From NCBI GenBank assembly GCA_010645155.1, contig CM021322.1, positions 1,194,705 to 1,258,704 of the forward strand: a DNA stretch of 64,000 bases, read 5' to 3'. Shown piece after piece: positions 25,541 to 39,287 of this stretch. The first letter of the stretch is position 1. Each line of letters begins with the position of its first letter. The notes below the pieces were generated by a model, which saw nothing but the letters and a program-made list of their open reading frames with translations, ran no database searches and was not told the DNA's origin. Both the position numbers and the translations under genes were made by a program. This DNA comes from Tigriopus japonicus (Eukaryota > Arthropoda > Copepoda > Harpacticoida > Harpacticidae).

Positions 25541-27813
25541 GTTAAAACAAAACAAGCACTCAAACGTTGAGAACGGCCGATGAAATCTGTTTGCAGTTCA
25601 CTTTTGTTCCGAATTATCCACAGCCAGTCATGGAGCACACATCTATTTCCAAGCTGCGAGTCATTTTGAGCACTCCAACTGTGTTTTCTCAAGTGACGGG
25701 GATTGACAATTAGGCGTAAAAATATGACCAACCCGTTTTCGCTGATGAATCGATAAGTCTCAGCTCGTCGAATCTCTCCAAACAGAAAGGAAGTGTTTGG
25801 TCTCTGAACGAGTGGCCAAGGATCAATCTGCGGACAATGCACAGACAAAACGGTTGTGTACATATAAACTCAAGTAATGTTTGACTGAACAACGATGCCC
25901 CAAGTCTGATGAGGCCATTCGTTCCATGCTCCAAATCGGTGTTTAAGTACGTGGGATCGCCTAGTACTTCGCTCGTGCTTGGTGGGCCAGTCCGATTGAC
26001 TTTTATCGATGATTCCGTTGACTGTGCCAAGTGGATGGAGTCATTTAAAAATTGCACTCCTCCCCCACACGATACGCTTCGCCCAAGGGCGACAACAACA
26101 CAACAACGACAAATCATGCTTCTCAAGCCAGTTTCTAGCCAAAGAGATGATTAGAGTGGAGATGGGTCAAGCTGCCTTCTCAAATTAAATAGCCAAAGAA
26201 TAGAGGCGTGATGGTAAAATGTAATACTCACTATTAATCAATCATTTTGGACCGACTAATGCAAAAATAAGATACTCGTTATGAGTGAATAGTCTCGTTC
26301 AAAATGTTGTAAGTTTTCCTACAACAACGAATAAACCAATAATAGTGACCATGAGATCAAAACAAGCGTTGGCTTCTCTAGCAGTGTCTGTAGATATCCA
26401 AGGACTGCAGAACACATATTCATGAAAAAAGTTGGCAAAGATTAGGTGCATACAAAAAGTGGCCAAGGAAATTTTACCTGATACGCTCTTCTCTACGTTC
26501 GTACTGTATCTACGAAGCGTTCGTTGATCAAGGGAAAGCAGCAACCCCACCTACCTCACCACCTCACATCCGGGAATCTCGAGAGTAGAGACTGCGGTTT
26601 TATCCACTTCCAACGGAAAATTAATTGAGCGGCTTTGAAGATACGTGTACGGTATAGGTCACGAATCAAGGGAGAGAGAGGGAGAAAGAAAGAAAAAAGC
26701 TAGGGAGGAGAGAGGTTCAACTACTTTCACCCTCTCTCGTCTACATACGTAGGGGTCTCAATCGGACTCCATAAAGCTGTCTAAACAAATTGCAGAGCTC
26801 GAAATGTTTAACATTCCTCGGTCGACAGAGAAAACTCAAACACCCGCTATGTTATGAGCCAGCCTCTAAGAAGGCCACAGGCAGCATTAATAAGGTGAAC
26901 AAAATGTTGGAATTAGTGTTCTCAAGAAACGCGTTTTCAATTATTCGGTTTATTTTTTCCGCTTACTCCTCAAAGTGCGCGAAACTTTTACCACTTTAAT
27001 TTTACTCTAATTTTATTGTTGTAGTCATTTGACATGTTGGGAAATGACGGACTTTCATTCAATTTGTTTTAGAAATCAACAGAGATCTATTCCCAACAGT
27101 TATTGTTATGGAAGCAACAAGTAACAAATACTAAGGTAAAGCTAAAATATTTGTAGTGAATCTTATTGCACAAAAATGTGACTGCTCATGTTTCAATGAA
27201 CGATGGCAGCAAGTTTTCATGTTACAGAGATCATTAATTTGAAAAGTAATATACTGGAATAAAAATATGCTAATACATCGCCTTCCTTTTTCCAACATTC
27301 TTACATGACTCTTTACATTTGTTTTTTCTATTGCTTATCTACGTAAAGTCACTTTTTTTGTGCGCAATAACCCTCGATACCGAAACAGAAAAAAATAGTG
27401 TTATTTCTTCCTTGACGTGGTAAATCGAGTCAAAGTGACACTGGTCTGTGTCAAAAAGTACAAATTATGTTGATAACAACAACAACAACAACAACTGGTG
27501 TTGTATATTTTTAGCCAGTAAACTAAGCCTTTTAGCCACAAAAGTGGCACATAAAACGACTAAAATGGCAAATGAAGTGATCAATTACTCTGAAAATGTA
27601 AATGTAAACATGAAATGGTCTGCATTCTTGATTGAAGTGCAAAAGTGGTAGCTAAGGCGAAAAATATCAAAGAAAACAAGAATAGGCAAGTAATTGGATA
27701 AACTTACAAAATAGCAAAAACACATTCTGCGCATTTTGAGCGAGTAAAGTTTAACTTTATGCATACCGAACAAATGACAATGGGAAATTGCGCACGGTAA
27801 TCGTTTATTTCCA
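25541..27813. other. Spacer between two minus-strand genes
   Basis: No supportable gene. A purine-rich GAGA-like tract lies at about 26669-26712 and an (AAC)n microsatellite at 27474-27495. Open frames at 25710-26126 and 26299-26550 have no start context, splice structure or domain. Confidence 0.45.
27804..27809 (-). terminator. Polyadenylation signal AATAAA of KLHDC4
   Basis: On the minus strand AATAAA begins only 4 nt after the KLHDC4 stop codon (27814-27816), implying a 3'UTR of a few tens of bases if it is used. Confidence 0.5.
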
Positions 27814-30800
27814 TCAATCAGTCTCCATATCTTCTGATTCATCCGAATCTTCGCCCTCATCGCTCTCACTCTCCGATTCAAACCATTCCATGCTCTTGAG
27901 ATCGGACTCGATGATCGTTTGCCATTCGTCGAATTTATGAATGTCTGGAACAAAAGAAACTAAATGAGAGAACTAAATCCACAATGAGTTTTGGAACGTC
28001 TATTAATTAATCATGAAGAGGGAAAATTCCATTAACATGCTGGTGAACGTGGCTGTTGAGAAAAACTTTTCGTCAAATCTACCCTTTGATGATGGAATTG
28101 GGTGCACTTTGAAAGAAAATGGAGCGGTTTCCTTTTTGCTCATCTCGTTTGGTGTTTTCTAGACAAGAGGTTCCAGCTAAATTTGCCTAATTGGACCACT
28201 TTCCAGAAACCAACTAACACGTGAAATCAAAGGTCTACGTGCATCCTCTTAATTTCTGACATCAAGCATGTGCATGGTCTTACCTAGTGAGTAGAAATCC
28301 TTAAGAGTGTACTGCTTGTCCCCATCTTCCACCACCCCTCCATACATGAAGAGATCTCCTTGTTTCACGGCCAAGCCAGAGCCAAATCGAGGAGGGGGGA
28401 CAAAAGCCTTGGAGACATTTTCAGAGCCTGATGACGTTCCAGGCCCTGCAGACGATCCTTGAGCTTCTTGAATTCCAATGGTAGACGTGATAGTGAAGGC
28501 TCCTTCTTCCACTGTCACCGTTTTGGGTTCATCCTCCTGTGAAATCAAGCAGCGAGAAAAGCCCAGATTAGATCAAGACCTGCAGTCAAGCAATTGAAAC
28601 TGAGCCTTATATCTCATGCTTGTCGACGAAAAACGCAGTCTTACACAAGTGTACGCTCCCTAAAGAACCTCAGAGAATCTTCTGAGATTATCGCTTCGGG
28701 CAAATTTAGCAGGATTTGGATGTAGTCTTTGGCGTTTGATATACGCACTTAAGACATAAAACCAACAGAGAAGCAACCGACGTGGCCATGCACATTCCTT
28801 CTCATATGCCATACCCAATATCAAATTACATGAGGATCCTCATAGTCCAACAATTCCTCTCACCTTGAGGTTCAGATCGGTCAATTTGTCATCAATAGCA
28901 TTGCCGTCTTTTTCTTCTTGTTGTGCCTTCTTCTCATCTCCATCTTCTTCTTCGTCGTCATCGTCCTCTTGACCTTCAACGGAAATGCTTTTTCGTCGTC
29001 GACGCTTTCCGGATCCAGCAGCTTCTTTTTTCCCACTCAGTTCAACTGTGTTCAACAAAGTAAATGTAAATTAGATCTTCTTCAAGGACGGGGCTGTTAC
29101 TGGGTGGGTGAATATGGTCAGAACTTTAAAAGAGCTTTGAAAAAAGAGAACAACTACGATTCGTCAATGTCGTCTCGGGTGAAAGCGCTCGGCTCGTTTT
29201 CTTGTACGATAACTTGAAATATTCATGCCATAGCTCTTTACTTCAATTATATTTTTTTTGTTCTTGATCCTTTCACAGTGGTTGCATGTCATGCTGGAAC
29301 ACCATTAAGCTTGGGTCCTCAAATTCGAGTGCTCTTCGTATTCTAATGAGCGAGCACAAGGATTCGTAATTCCTATTGAGGAGTGTTATTACGGTACTTG
29401 CCTCTATGCCAGACAGCTCGCTCATTCTCCACTTGAACGGAATAGAGGTCGTTGAAAAAGTTCCCTTCCAAATCCTCGTCCTCATCTTTCACGTCTTGAA
29501 CACCTCCAAAAAGGAAGATCTTGTCGCTATTGGGCGCCATGGCCACGCTCATTCCCGTTCGAGTGGAGGGTCGATAACCCACTTGCTTCACCGTGTGCCA
29601 TCTCCATTTACTCATGGTTGTGTCGTGCTCTGTGAACAGAGGAGGAGAGATACTGAACGCAAGTAGAAGGGCCAAATGAAGGAGACCATGACCAGGATTT
29701 GGTGTCTCGATTATTAGACGTTATCGACGTAACACTACGGATGTAATTTGCTTTGGAAAGGACGTCATTTTTGTCCTTTAAAATTCTTGAATGTTAATTA
29801 GGCGTTCGCTCGAATTGAAGACTAGGGTTGTGCAAAAATGCTTTTTGGTCCAAAACATTTATTTCGTCAATTCAAAAGAAAAGACTATGTTGGGAATCAT
29901 GATTGTGTGGCGGACATATATCCGTCACTTTAGATCGAGCTATCCCTACATATATTTCAGAGGTTGCGTATGTACGAGTATTGTAGTAAACGTCCCGGGG
30001 AAAATGAACGTTGAAGAAGAATCTAGAAAAAGGTAATTCATTGTTTGGATTTTTTTTTTGACCATTCAAATAAAGACTTTTCAGTGAGAAACACAACTGC
30101 ATCAACCTCTTCAACTGCATTTTTTGATACACTTTGGTATATGAGAAATTCCAAATCCAAAACTTAATGCAAAGAAATCAAGACTGATTTTGATCAACTC
30201 CGGAGGGGAAAAAAATCAACCAGCGTTTCTTCAAACGAAAAAATAAGAACCATTTTAATTACACAAAGCATCCAAATCTCCTTTGATGAGGGAAGAAAAT
30301 TTGCGTATTTTTGACAACCCAATATGCATGCTCGACAAAAATAAGCTCAAATGTACTGTCTTCATATCTTGTTGAAAGAGGGATTGGCCAATAATAAATG
30401 AGTCTTCTAATTATACGTTAGGAAACACTCCTTGCTCTCGATTCACCCTCAAATACCATTATGAGTGGTTGTACTCACTCCCTATAATTTATTCCGAGCA
30501 ATTAGATCCAGTGGATTTCCCACCATCACAAAAAAAACATCAGCCATTCGGCGTAAAGCATATAATTTGATTTTCTTCTGATCTACTTGTTTTCCCTTCG
30601 ATTGACTATTTCTTAGAACTAATCAGTTTTCGATCTCAGAATGACGGACTTTTTGGTTCAATGGATGTAACTTACTGTCCGGTGATAAGACAAACATGTC
30701 TGAATAAGTGATTCCACTCTCAGAGTCCTTCTTTCCTTTTTCTTTGGCGTAACCGGCAAACACAACGATCCGTCCATCGGGAAGTACAAACATGTTGCAG

Positions 30801-33553
30801 GCGGATCTAGGGGCGGGACTGGAGCCACTCACTTCGAGTTTCTTCCATTTGAGATTGTCCAAATCGAAGGCATGAACATCGTTGAAGTATTTGCACTCCC
30901 TGAGATTGTCATGGAAGCCGCCGAACACGATCAAATGCTTCTTGGTCAATACCATTCGATGTCCACTTCTAGATGAAGGTCCACCGGTAGCGCTTGAAAC
31001 AAATTAGAATCTCAAGCATAAACAGAAATTGCTTTCAAAAATACTGTACATCTACTTCACAAAATATCCAACTAGGATCCTGCTTCGCACAACATCGTTT
31101 TTAGCGTTCTAGGACCACTCATGTTTGTTCTCTCTTTGAGATGGACTCACGGCTATTCATATAAAGACTTTTTTACCATCATTTTGAGCTCTTGGTCAAT
31201 CATCTGCCATCAAATGGGCTCTTAGGTAGTCCCACACAGTGTTCCACTTCTCTTGAGTGAGAAGGTAAGTCATTTTTTTGATCTTCGGAGGCAACCACTC
31301 AGCTCGAATCACGTCACAAATGTCAAGTGGGGTTATTTCAATTACCTGATTTTCTCCCAACGCTTGGAGGAGAAATGATAGCACCAAAGATCTTTGTAGT
31401 GGTAGAACTGAGTCTCATTTGGACTGGCATACTCGCCACCAAAAATCCAGAGTTGTCCCCCATTTTGAGACGTCATCACTGCTTGATGCGAACATCGTGG
31501 AGGAGGTCCTCCTGGCGAAATAATCTGACTCCACTCTCGTCGTTTGGTATTGAAAAGGAACAAATCATTGAAGAGAATGGTCTGAAAAGCAATCAGACGA
31601 AAGTAGAATGAAGAACCGCGGGATAGATTTCAAATGTCAATTTTATTTCTTGTCACCACGCCACAATACGCCAACAACCACTTTCTTCGTGACGATTGAA
31701 AAAGCTTTTAAGTCTCTGACATCCGTCTATGACGACCAAATCAAGCCTTTAGATGAAAAAAAGAAACCTCGTTCATTCATCACACAGTTCATAAAGTTTC
31801 AATTGGATGTTTGGACAATCACTTAAAAGCTTTAAAACACGTGATGAATTACTTAGCTGTTATGTTTTTTGATGGAAAGAGACGAGGTCTAATCCTGTTA
31901 GAGAAAAATTCCTCTTTGAGCCATGCCTAACGACAGATATATGGTTCCTAGAAACACTTAGGATTCAACTTGAAAAAGAAATAAGGGCTCAATGACGGTT
32001 TATTCCAATCGGATGATTTCATGACCTTTACAGAGTTTCTCTAACTTAAGGAGAACGAAAATAATGTTGATGGAAAATTCAGCTCGTCCCGAGTGTTCAG
32101 TTTTTACTTGAGTCTCTGGAACTGTAATTTTTATGACCTCCACTTCATAAGAGTTTTATTTAAAACTAAGACCCTGACCTTGTTTTTTTTTTTCAAACTT
32201 GGTTACTTTTCAACTTAGTCAAAAAACTGAAAACATGGTGGGTGTGACTCAGGATGTGGTGTATGTTTTCTTGAAAGAGTTCATGAATGTTTTTTGCAAA
32301 TAGTTCAAGCTCTTAGCAATTTCAATTCACAGAACTAGTGATGAACCAAAAGACGGCCTCTTAACAAACGAAACCGAAAGTGTACTTGTTGCAAAATGAA
32401 AGTGATACAAAGCATTGTGTTGCAATTTAAAAAGTATAAAGTCTTGTGATTCATTGAACAAAAACTTTAAACAAAGCTTTAAAAATATTCCAGAAGATAT
32501 GTCAAGCAAATTCAGCAACGGGGTGCTCATCAAGCTACTTTTACATGAAGGAAGATCTAAATAAATTGATCTTTGGCAAATTTTGTAGACAATCTTGAAA
32601 GATTGATTTTTCTAGTTCAAATCCGGGCCAATTAAAAAAGTGCTTAAGGATCTTTCAAGTTTCATTTCATTTTAAGCAGAGCTTTCGTTCACGAAAGACA
32701 CCGTATGAAAACGTATGTTTGGATACGCGTAAAATCTGTCTTAAAGGTAGCCTCTGTATTCTTACCTTTTGTCCGTTGTAGAATTCTCCACCAAAGAAAA
32801 TGAGTTCGGGATTGTCGGCATGGGCGGTGAGAGAGAAATTGGCACGATGACTGGGCGGATCCACTTTGTGCAACTCTTTCACTTCTTTTCGCTTCTTCTC
32901 TTCGGCTTCAATGGCTTTGACAATGTTTTCTATATCATCCTTAAAAATAAACAAATTACGGCTTAGACATCACGTTCCTTGTCCGATGACGATGAAAGAA
33001 CCCGCCAAGATTTCACATGAATGAGCCAAGAAACACGCACACACACACACACAAATGACTTCGAGACATCAATCAAAGAGTATCTCGTTGGCCATATCAT
33101 TAGCTTCACAAACGATTGTCTCATTGATTTCTGGGCAACCACTCACTCTCTCTCTCTCTTTCTCTCAATCAAACAATCAAAGATGAATGACACGTAATGA
33201 TTGTTGTTGTTTTTTGTCTCGTCTACAACCCGACATGTTTACAATAAACAACGAAATGTCCATGTTTTCGTGTACATTCAAACCTTGATGCCTCTTCATA
33301 TTTTTTTTTTTTGCGATATTTGACATATCATGCAGGTTCAGTAGTATTACAGAAATATTGAGAATGATAAGGGTGAAGGTTGAAACCACAAACTCTGCAA
33401 GTATAGTACAATATTAGTAACAACTAAGTCAGTCAGTCCCTGATTTACCTCTCCGGTTTCTTTCTTGAGTTTGGCTACGAGTTTCTTGGCCGTTTTTTCG
33501 GCCGTTTTCTCGGCTCCTTTGCCTTTCTTCTTGGTCTTGTCCTTTTTACCCAT
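27814..33553 (-). CDS. KLHDC4: Kelch domain-containing protein 4 (KLHDC4)
   Basis: Kelch-repeat beta-propeller protein of poorly known function. Eight exons in transcript order: 33553-33449, 32939-32766, 31581-31346, 30992-30676, 29629-29393, 29045-28864, 28536-28284, 27944-27814. All phases agree and give 544 residues (human about 520). The start MGKKDKTKKKGKGAEKTA matches the lysine-rich family N terminus. Kelch blades are marked by ELIFFGGEFYNGQK, GGQLWIFGGEYASPN, HLIVFGGFHDNLRE, GRIVVFAGYAKEK, DKIFLFGGVQD and DLFMYGGVVEDGD; TGGPSSRSGHRMV spans the exon 3/4 junction as in vertebrates. The protein ends in a highly acidic tail (SESESDEGEDSDESEDMETD). Exon 5 is taken to end at 29393 (GTAATA donor) because the nearer GTACCG would shift the frame. 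Confidence 0.94.
33038..33166. repeat. (CA)n and (CT)n microsatellites in KLHDC4 intron 1
   Basis: (AC)n at 33038-33053 and (CT)n at 33145-33166, both simple and short. Confidence 0.8.
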
Positions 33554-33640
33554 GGTTTCTCCAAAACACGAGAATGAATCGTCCTTTGGCGTTTCTCACG
33601 TTTCGCACGTTGCTTTGTTGATATTTACTTGACGAGTTCG

Positions 33641-33648
33641 TGACGTCA
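33641..33648. promoter_or_regulatory. CRE palindrome TGACGTCA upstream of KLHDC4
   Basis: A perfect 8 bp CREB/ATF palindrome 88 bp upstream of the KLHDC4 start codon, in a promoter-proximal position. Functional relevance is inferred from position only. Confidence 0.5.
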
Positions 33649-33659
33649 CAAAGTTAAGG

Positions 33660-35253
33660 CGCGCAATTTGACAACGATCGAAAGAGAGCGGAAACGATAT
33701 GAGGTGGCCTTCGGCATGATGTGATAAAGGCCTTGCTAGTCGAGGCTGCCTCAGAAATAAAAACGCACATCATTTCTCAGGGGGCTGGTGGGTGCACTTT
33801 CGGGTCAAAGGGCGTGGGTTCCATTCGCTTCCCCGATCAACAGACACATTGGCCCTTTTTGGACATCGACCTGAATGGATCTCTGTAAAGATGATGGTTT
33901 CCAAATCAAGGTCTGAAAGTTGAACTTATTCATGAACTGCCAAGAAAACAACTTAAAATAGACATAAAACGTTTCCGAAAAAGACGTCCTCTAACTGAAT
34001 TTTCCTCGGGGAATAGGATCCATGACATACACTAATGGGTGTGAACGTGAACTCCTTCCAGAGAGCACCCACCTATTCTCACCACTGGGCTGTTGTGTTA
34101 TTAGCAAATCCAAAAGAGTGAGACTTTTAGCACTGATTCCAAAAGCTGGTAAGAACCATTGGATGTATGTTTGATGCTCAATGGTGTTCCACCATAGCTG
34201 AGTAGTTGATGTACTCACCAAATAATGGTTAGCTTATTTTGCCTTCCTCACTTGAATATTCTACTTTGCTTCAGGCCTTGACTCCTCTCTGGAGAATAAA
34301 CCTGGAAATGTATAATGGGTTCATGGAAATGTCGGCCTGCTAATCCTAGCACAGAGGCTTCCATACTTTAAACAAATCACCACTCGTGGAAGACTGCTGC
34401 TCCATGGATAAAGGTTGATCCTTGAGAAACCTCATGTAACCTTTTGAATAAACAAGTATTTTGAAAATCGAAAAAAAGCTCAGACCTAACGCGTGAACCA
34501 TCTTGTTTCTTGGAAACACACAAACAGAAAAGTCAATTTCATAAATCAGGACGCCTTTTCAGTCTCTGTTCCTGGAAAACGGCTTGTTCCTCCACATTTT
34601 TCCCATAATGGGGCTTCCTGTTACTCTCGTGTTGAAATCTAAGTGACTGTGTACTTGAGCAAGTGAAGTAATACAGATAAAAATAGCATTAACAAAATTG
34701 CACGATCGCAATGAAGGAATTTAAAGAACACCCGTGTTTTTGTCACTTTGCTGCCTTTAATGAGGAGCTGAAGTAACAATGAGGGCCATCTGGCGGTAAA
34801 ACCAATTTTTGGTGCTTCGGCGAGATTTTTTTGCCCTACTTTATGGGTATGCACTATGAATTAGCAATTCTTAAACACAAAATTATCATAGTTTACCTCG
34901 AATAAATTTGAAATAGGAGGAGAAAATTCTTTTACAAATAAGTTGTGATTCTGGCAACAAAATCAAGATGAGTTTAACTCTGATTTTCGGAAAGTTTGCA
35001 CCTGTTTTGCCTCCATCTAGTGACGATTTTTTAAGCTTGCGTAACATTCCTTCACACAAAAAGGAACTATGTAGAACTAGCGATACGTAGATGAGAAAGA
35101 GCATTCGTCAATGGCTATTTGGTGATGTTTTGTCTCGGGAAGGGAGAATGTAATTTCTTACTCAAGTTCGCTAGCTGTTTCACTTAGATCTTTAAACTTA
35201 GGGTATGTTCTCAATGAAAATCTTCACTGATTTAGATCTACTTTTGTTATTAG
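33660..35253. other. Gene-poor spacer
   Basis: Upstream of KLHDC4; no coding exon, RNA gene or structured repeat recognised. Confidence 0.4.
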
Positions 35254-35255
35254 TA

Positions 35256-35870
35256 GGGCTCGGAAAAAGTTGCAAAATGCAACTTGCAGCAATAATTGCA
35301 ACCTTTGGCCAGTTTAATCAAAATTAACAACTTTTCGATTTTTCACAACAAACAAACCTTTTGGCATTTTCTGCCTCGATCACTGAAATTCTTCGGGATT
35401 TTGCTCGAAATGAACATTTCACACGTACTTTCTCAGTACCTTTGTCAAGTAGCAATGTTTTTTTTTTCAATTCTTGAATATTTTGCGCAAAGCAAAATTG
35501 CGCTCTTAAGGAAACCAAAGTTTAAAGAAAAGACAAATTTAAGACTACAAACTTTCGCCCAGAATTGAACCCAAATTTTAATATTTATAGTGATCTCGCG
35601 CCAAGCTTCATAATTTCCCTTATTAGTTTGAGTATTTCTGGAAGTCAAAATGTACATTCAAAAGCAAAGGAGAAAAAGAATGAAGATTATTACAGATTAC
35701 ATTTTTGGAGAATAAAGGCTGATGCTTGAATACTTCACATTTTTTTTTTAAACTGACATTTTTAGGCCAGAAGAAAACAATTGGGTGCAACTATTAACAA
35801 AAGGTATTGCAACTTTTGGGCTGAAAATCTGTAACTTTATGCTAAAAAAGCAACAACTTTATCCGAGCCC
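35256..35870. mobile_element. Non-autonomous element with TIRs and TA target duplication
   Basis: Terminal inverted repeats GGGCTCGGAwAAAGTTG begin at 35256 and end at 35870; both ends are bordered by TA (35254-35255 and 35871-35872), the target of Tc1/mariner-type transposases. The 615 bp interior is non-coding, with further imperfect complementarity near the ends (GCAACTT-type blocks). Confidence 0.75.
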
Positions 35871-35872
35871 TA

Positions 35873-38800
35873 GTTGTTGTATCCTCATCGTTCTACGATC
35901 GATCTTAGCTAGATGACATTGGCCAACAAAACCAATCATTCTTCTTTGGTTTAAAAGTAGGATCTAGCTTAGACCTCTTTGGGATCTACGTAGGACGAAG
36001 AGTACGTCAACCCTTTTGAACAAGGTCAAAACAACACTAGTGTGTTCTGATGGATTATTCCAATCTATTTATGGGTATAATGATTGAAAGGACTCTATCT
36101 CGATGTTGTCAACATGTTTTCATGACACGGATGGCCATTTCTGACAATTAGCATACGCTCAATATTAAGCCTGCTTAAACACATTTCTCATTGCATAAGT
36201 CTTCAAGGCCTCATGTTGACCATTTCATTTGATATCAACTAGATTAGAACACGTTTTGGGAGAGTACAGACCGCCATTGAATTCATCATTCTAACACTAG
36301 GGCCTAGTTCTGAAAACTGAACCCTTGCATAATGTCGCAAACTTATTTGATTTTTTTCTTCAGTCATGGTATCAATTGGCTTCTTTGCTTTTGATGGACG
36401 TTCACTATTCGTGGTTTGATGAGTTTTTCCTCAAGCTCAGGAACAATAGACGTCATATGGTCCATTTACCAATCCGAACTTGACCGTGAAACTTGCAAGT
36501 TAATTATTCTTCTGTTACCCCGAGTACGAGGACTACGTATTGAGACTTCTACCAGTGGTTTGTTTGCTTGCCTCGGACGACAGGTTGTTCCTGTTCTTAG
36601 TTCCGACACGATCTTTATAGTCCCTCTAATTCCTTCATCACTCTATGTGCGGGATAATTTCGGATGATTTTCTTATTATCTAGGTAAAAAGACGTGTTGC
36701 AATGTACAAATGTTGAAAGAACAATGGCCTGTGCACTGAATTGATAAACTCAAAACAACAGACCTCTTTCATTGTATCCATCGTGACGCAAGACCCCATT
36801 TTTGCCCAGAATCGTTGAGCACCCGGCTTCAGGGTCAATATCCACATTCTTGGTTCAATTTCAAGCCATTCCTGAAGCAAATTTTAGAAGCTTCCTTTTT
36901 GTCCAGTTTCCAATTATCGGCAAAGTTTTGGAATTCTCGTGTATTAGCACGGTTTTCAACCTAGAGAGCAACCAAAAATTTAAGTACGATTGGCAAATGG
37001 GACGGAAGAGAAAATTCACGCCAATGAATGCCATTTGCACTGATATACAAAAGGATTGGATAGTGTTACTAAATTCCTTCCTTAACCAATGCCAAACAAA
37101 TATTACGAAAACGCAACTTGTGAATTGAGCTTATACTTGAGCATGGTTATTACAATGAAAACCAACTGATATTGAGGTCAAAATATCCGCTGGGTCTCCC
37201 AGACAACCTGAATTGTCTGATGGAAAGGTTTTCGCAAACTTAACAACACGGAATTTTTGATGGATTTTTTATCAAACTTAGGTGATCGCTGAGCAATGTC
37301 CCTTCATGAAACAGTTTTTCAAAGATTCGCACCTTCAGGATTTTTTTTTCCTTTGTACAATATTTGGCCATTTCGTACATTTACATTCACCATCTCATTT
37401 CAAATGTGAAGTTGCCTAACATGGTTTAAGATTGCACTTGGGCCATTGGGACCAACAAGCCAAGCCAGATAGACGCAACTGTGCATTCAAAAATCTAAAT
37501 CCTTCACTCACTTTACTTGGACAAGCCTTGTCGGAAGCAACAAACCTTTGCCGAGATTGTAAGAAATAAAAAATACAAAATCGTAATTTCGACTTTCAAC
37601 TGCGCCTCTGCATCAATTGTTGAAACAAATGTAAAAGTTTTGAAAGGATCCTTCGACCAAAAGTGTGCTCAACAAAATCCAAAACCGAGGCCTTTTGGTC
37701 GAAGATTCAACATGGAACAAATGTTTTTGTAAGATTTATCCCTTGGGATGACATGGTGGGAAAGTTCATTGTCTTCTAGCAAAAATTAACAGACTCTTTC
37801 GATCAGCAAGTCTAAATGACCATAAGAAATGGCGTTTTATTTTCTCAAATTATTTTAGTTTGAGTCCGTTTTTCAATCCGGTTTGATTTCATGAATTTGA
37901 ACTCCTCATTGACAAAAAAAGAGAGGACGCTAACGAGGGTAAACCAACCTTTTTCAGGCATTAAGGGATAACCAATTCTTCTTCATATTACCAGAATCCA
38001 ATGGGATTCCTAGATTTGTCCTATTGAGCAAAGTCGTGTCGAACAGGAAAAATGAACAGGGATCTTCATTTCTACACTAGGAAATTGCTCTGATCTTGGG
38101 AGACGTGCCCGGTCCAGGAAGTTCTAGATGTCCATTCAGTTAGTGACTCATTTGCCCAGTGGGTCCTAATCCCCATTTGGGCAATGAATGTCCAAATCTT
38201 TTGAGAAAGATAATGAAGGTTTCTATATATATGACAGGCCAGTGGCAAAAAATGCGTCACACGAAACTGCCAAACCGTAGATACACTTCCGGAACTCTTA
38301 CATAATTTTAGCCGACATCATCATGAGAACAAAGCACTCTGTTGTGGGTTGTCATGTCTGAAGACAAATGACCAGTTGGCACCTCAGGCGAATGGACTGA
38401 GTAAAAAATAGACTGAATATGGCGAATTGATGAATTGACGATAGATCGATAGAGAGATGCATGCAGGGTAGTCCATAATTAACCTCCCTCTTTTTTTAGC
38501 AATAATCTATAACAAAACAAGATGCCACAGCGACTTTTTGTTACTGATAACAAGAGGATAACAAGAAAAGTAAAGGCGTTTGTCTAAGAATTTGTCTTTT
38601 TTCTTCTATGCAATTCAGTCATTATTAGGCTTTGTAATGTGCCATCAAAGCTAGGGTGATTTTTCAGAATAGAGTGTATGCAATTTGAGTGGGAGAGCCA
38701 CCACTGGATACAAAATCATAGTTCTTAAACAAGTCGATCAATTTCGCCAAGACTTGCTACGAGTATACTCAAAAATGTTTCCTTTAACTGATATTTCTTC

Positions 38801-38879
38801 AACGGTGGTGTGCCATTTTTGTGTTTCTAGTAATTAATTAGTCAACATGGGTCGTTAAGTATGGATAACCCTGTAGACG
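35873..38879. other. Gene-poor AT-rich spacer
   Basis: No supportable gene in 3 kb. Open frames around 36416-37128 and 37517-37732 lack family features and splice context. Confidence 0.4.
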
Positions 38880-38912
38880 GAAGGAAGGATGGATGGATGG
38901 ATGGATGGATGG
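38880..38912. repeat. (GGAT)n microsatellite
   Basis: About seven GGAT units with flanking GGAA units. Confidence 0.85.
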
Positions 38913-38994
38913 AGGCCCTGTTGTCGTTTGGGTTCCACTCGACAAAGAGGACTTCATTTTTCCGCGAGGAAATGCACGAGTCTCTTTTGATCGT
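38908..38994 (+). pseudogene. Possible RRM-like (CPEB-type) fragment
   Basis: The open frame reads GGPVVVWVPLDKEDFIFP followed by RGNARVSFD. In CPEB RNA-binding proteins the second RRM has GGVV, then ID, a three-residue charged run, aromatic-P, G, RV[TS]F at the same spacing. No matching upstream or downstream CPEB sequence was found, and the segment abuts a microsatellite, so it is a decayed fragment or a coincidence. Confidence 0.25.
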
Positions 38995-39287
38995 TGTGTT
39001 CAAGTTATGCAGAAGTATGGTTTCAGTGTGAGAAACAAAAGTGCAGGGTTGGCCTACAAAGGATTCAATTTCACGTTTATCATTGGACAAGCTATGATGA
39101 TTAGTACCTGGCACATACGTAAAAACGGCAGTTGGGTTAACGTTTCGAAAATAACTCTCAATACATGGAGGCCTATTTTTAATTGAGTCGCTTAACATAC
39201 ATGGTGGACCAACTCATCCTTTGGATATATGAACAAATTGAACACTATCCAAGACATTTCTATTAAGTCAGCCTGATTTCCTTTAGT

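Noticed and set aside
25710..26126. 138-codon minus-strand open frame upstream of the 7TM gene
   Set aside because: No domain, no splice support, and not continuous with the receptor frame.
38842..39198. 118-codon minus-strand frame with IHPSIHPS repeats
   Set aside because: The repeats are the translation of the GGAT microsatellite.
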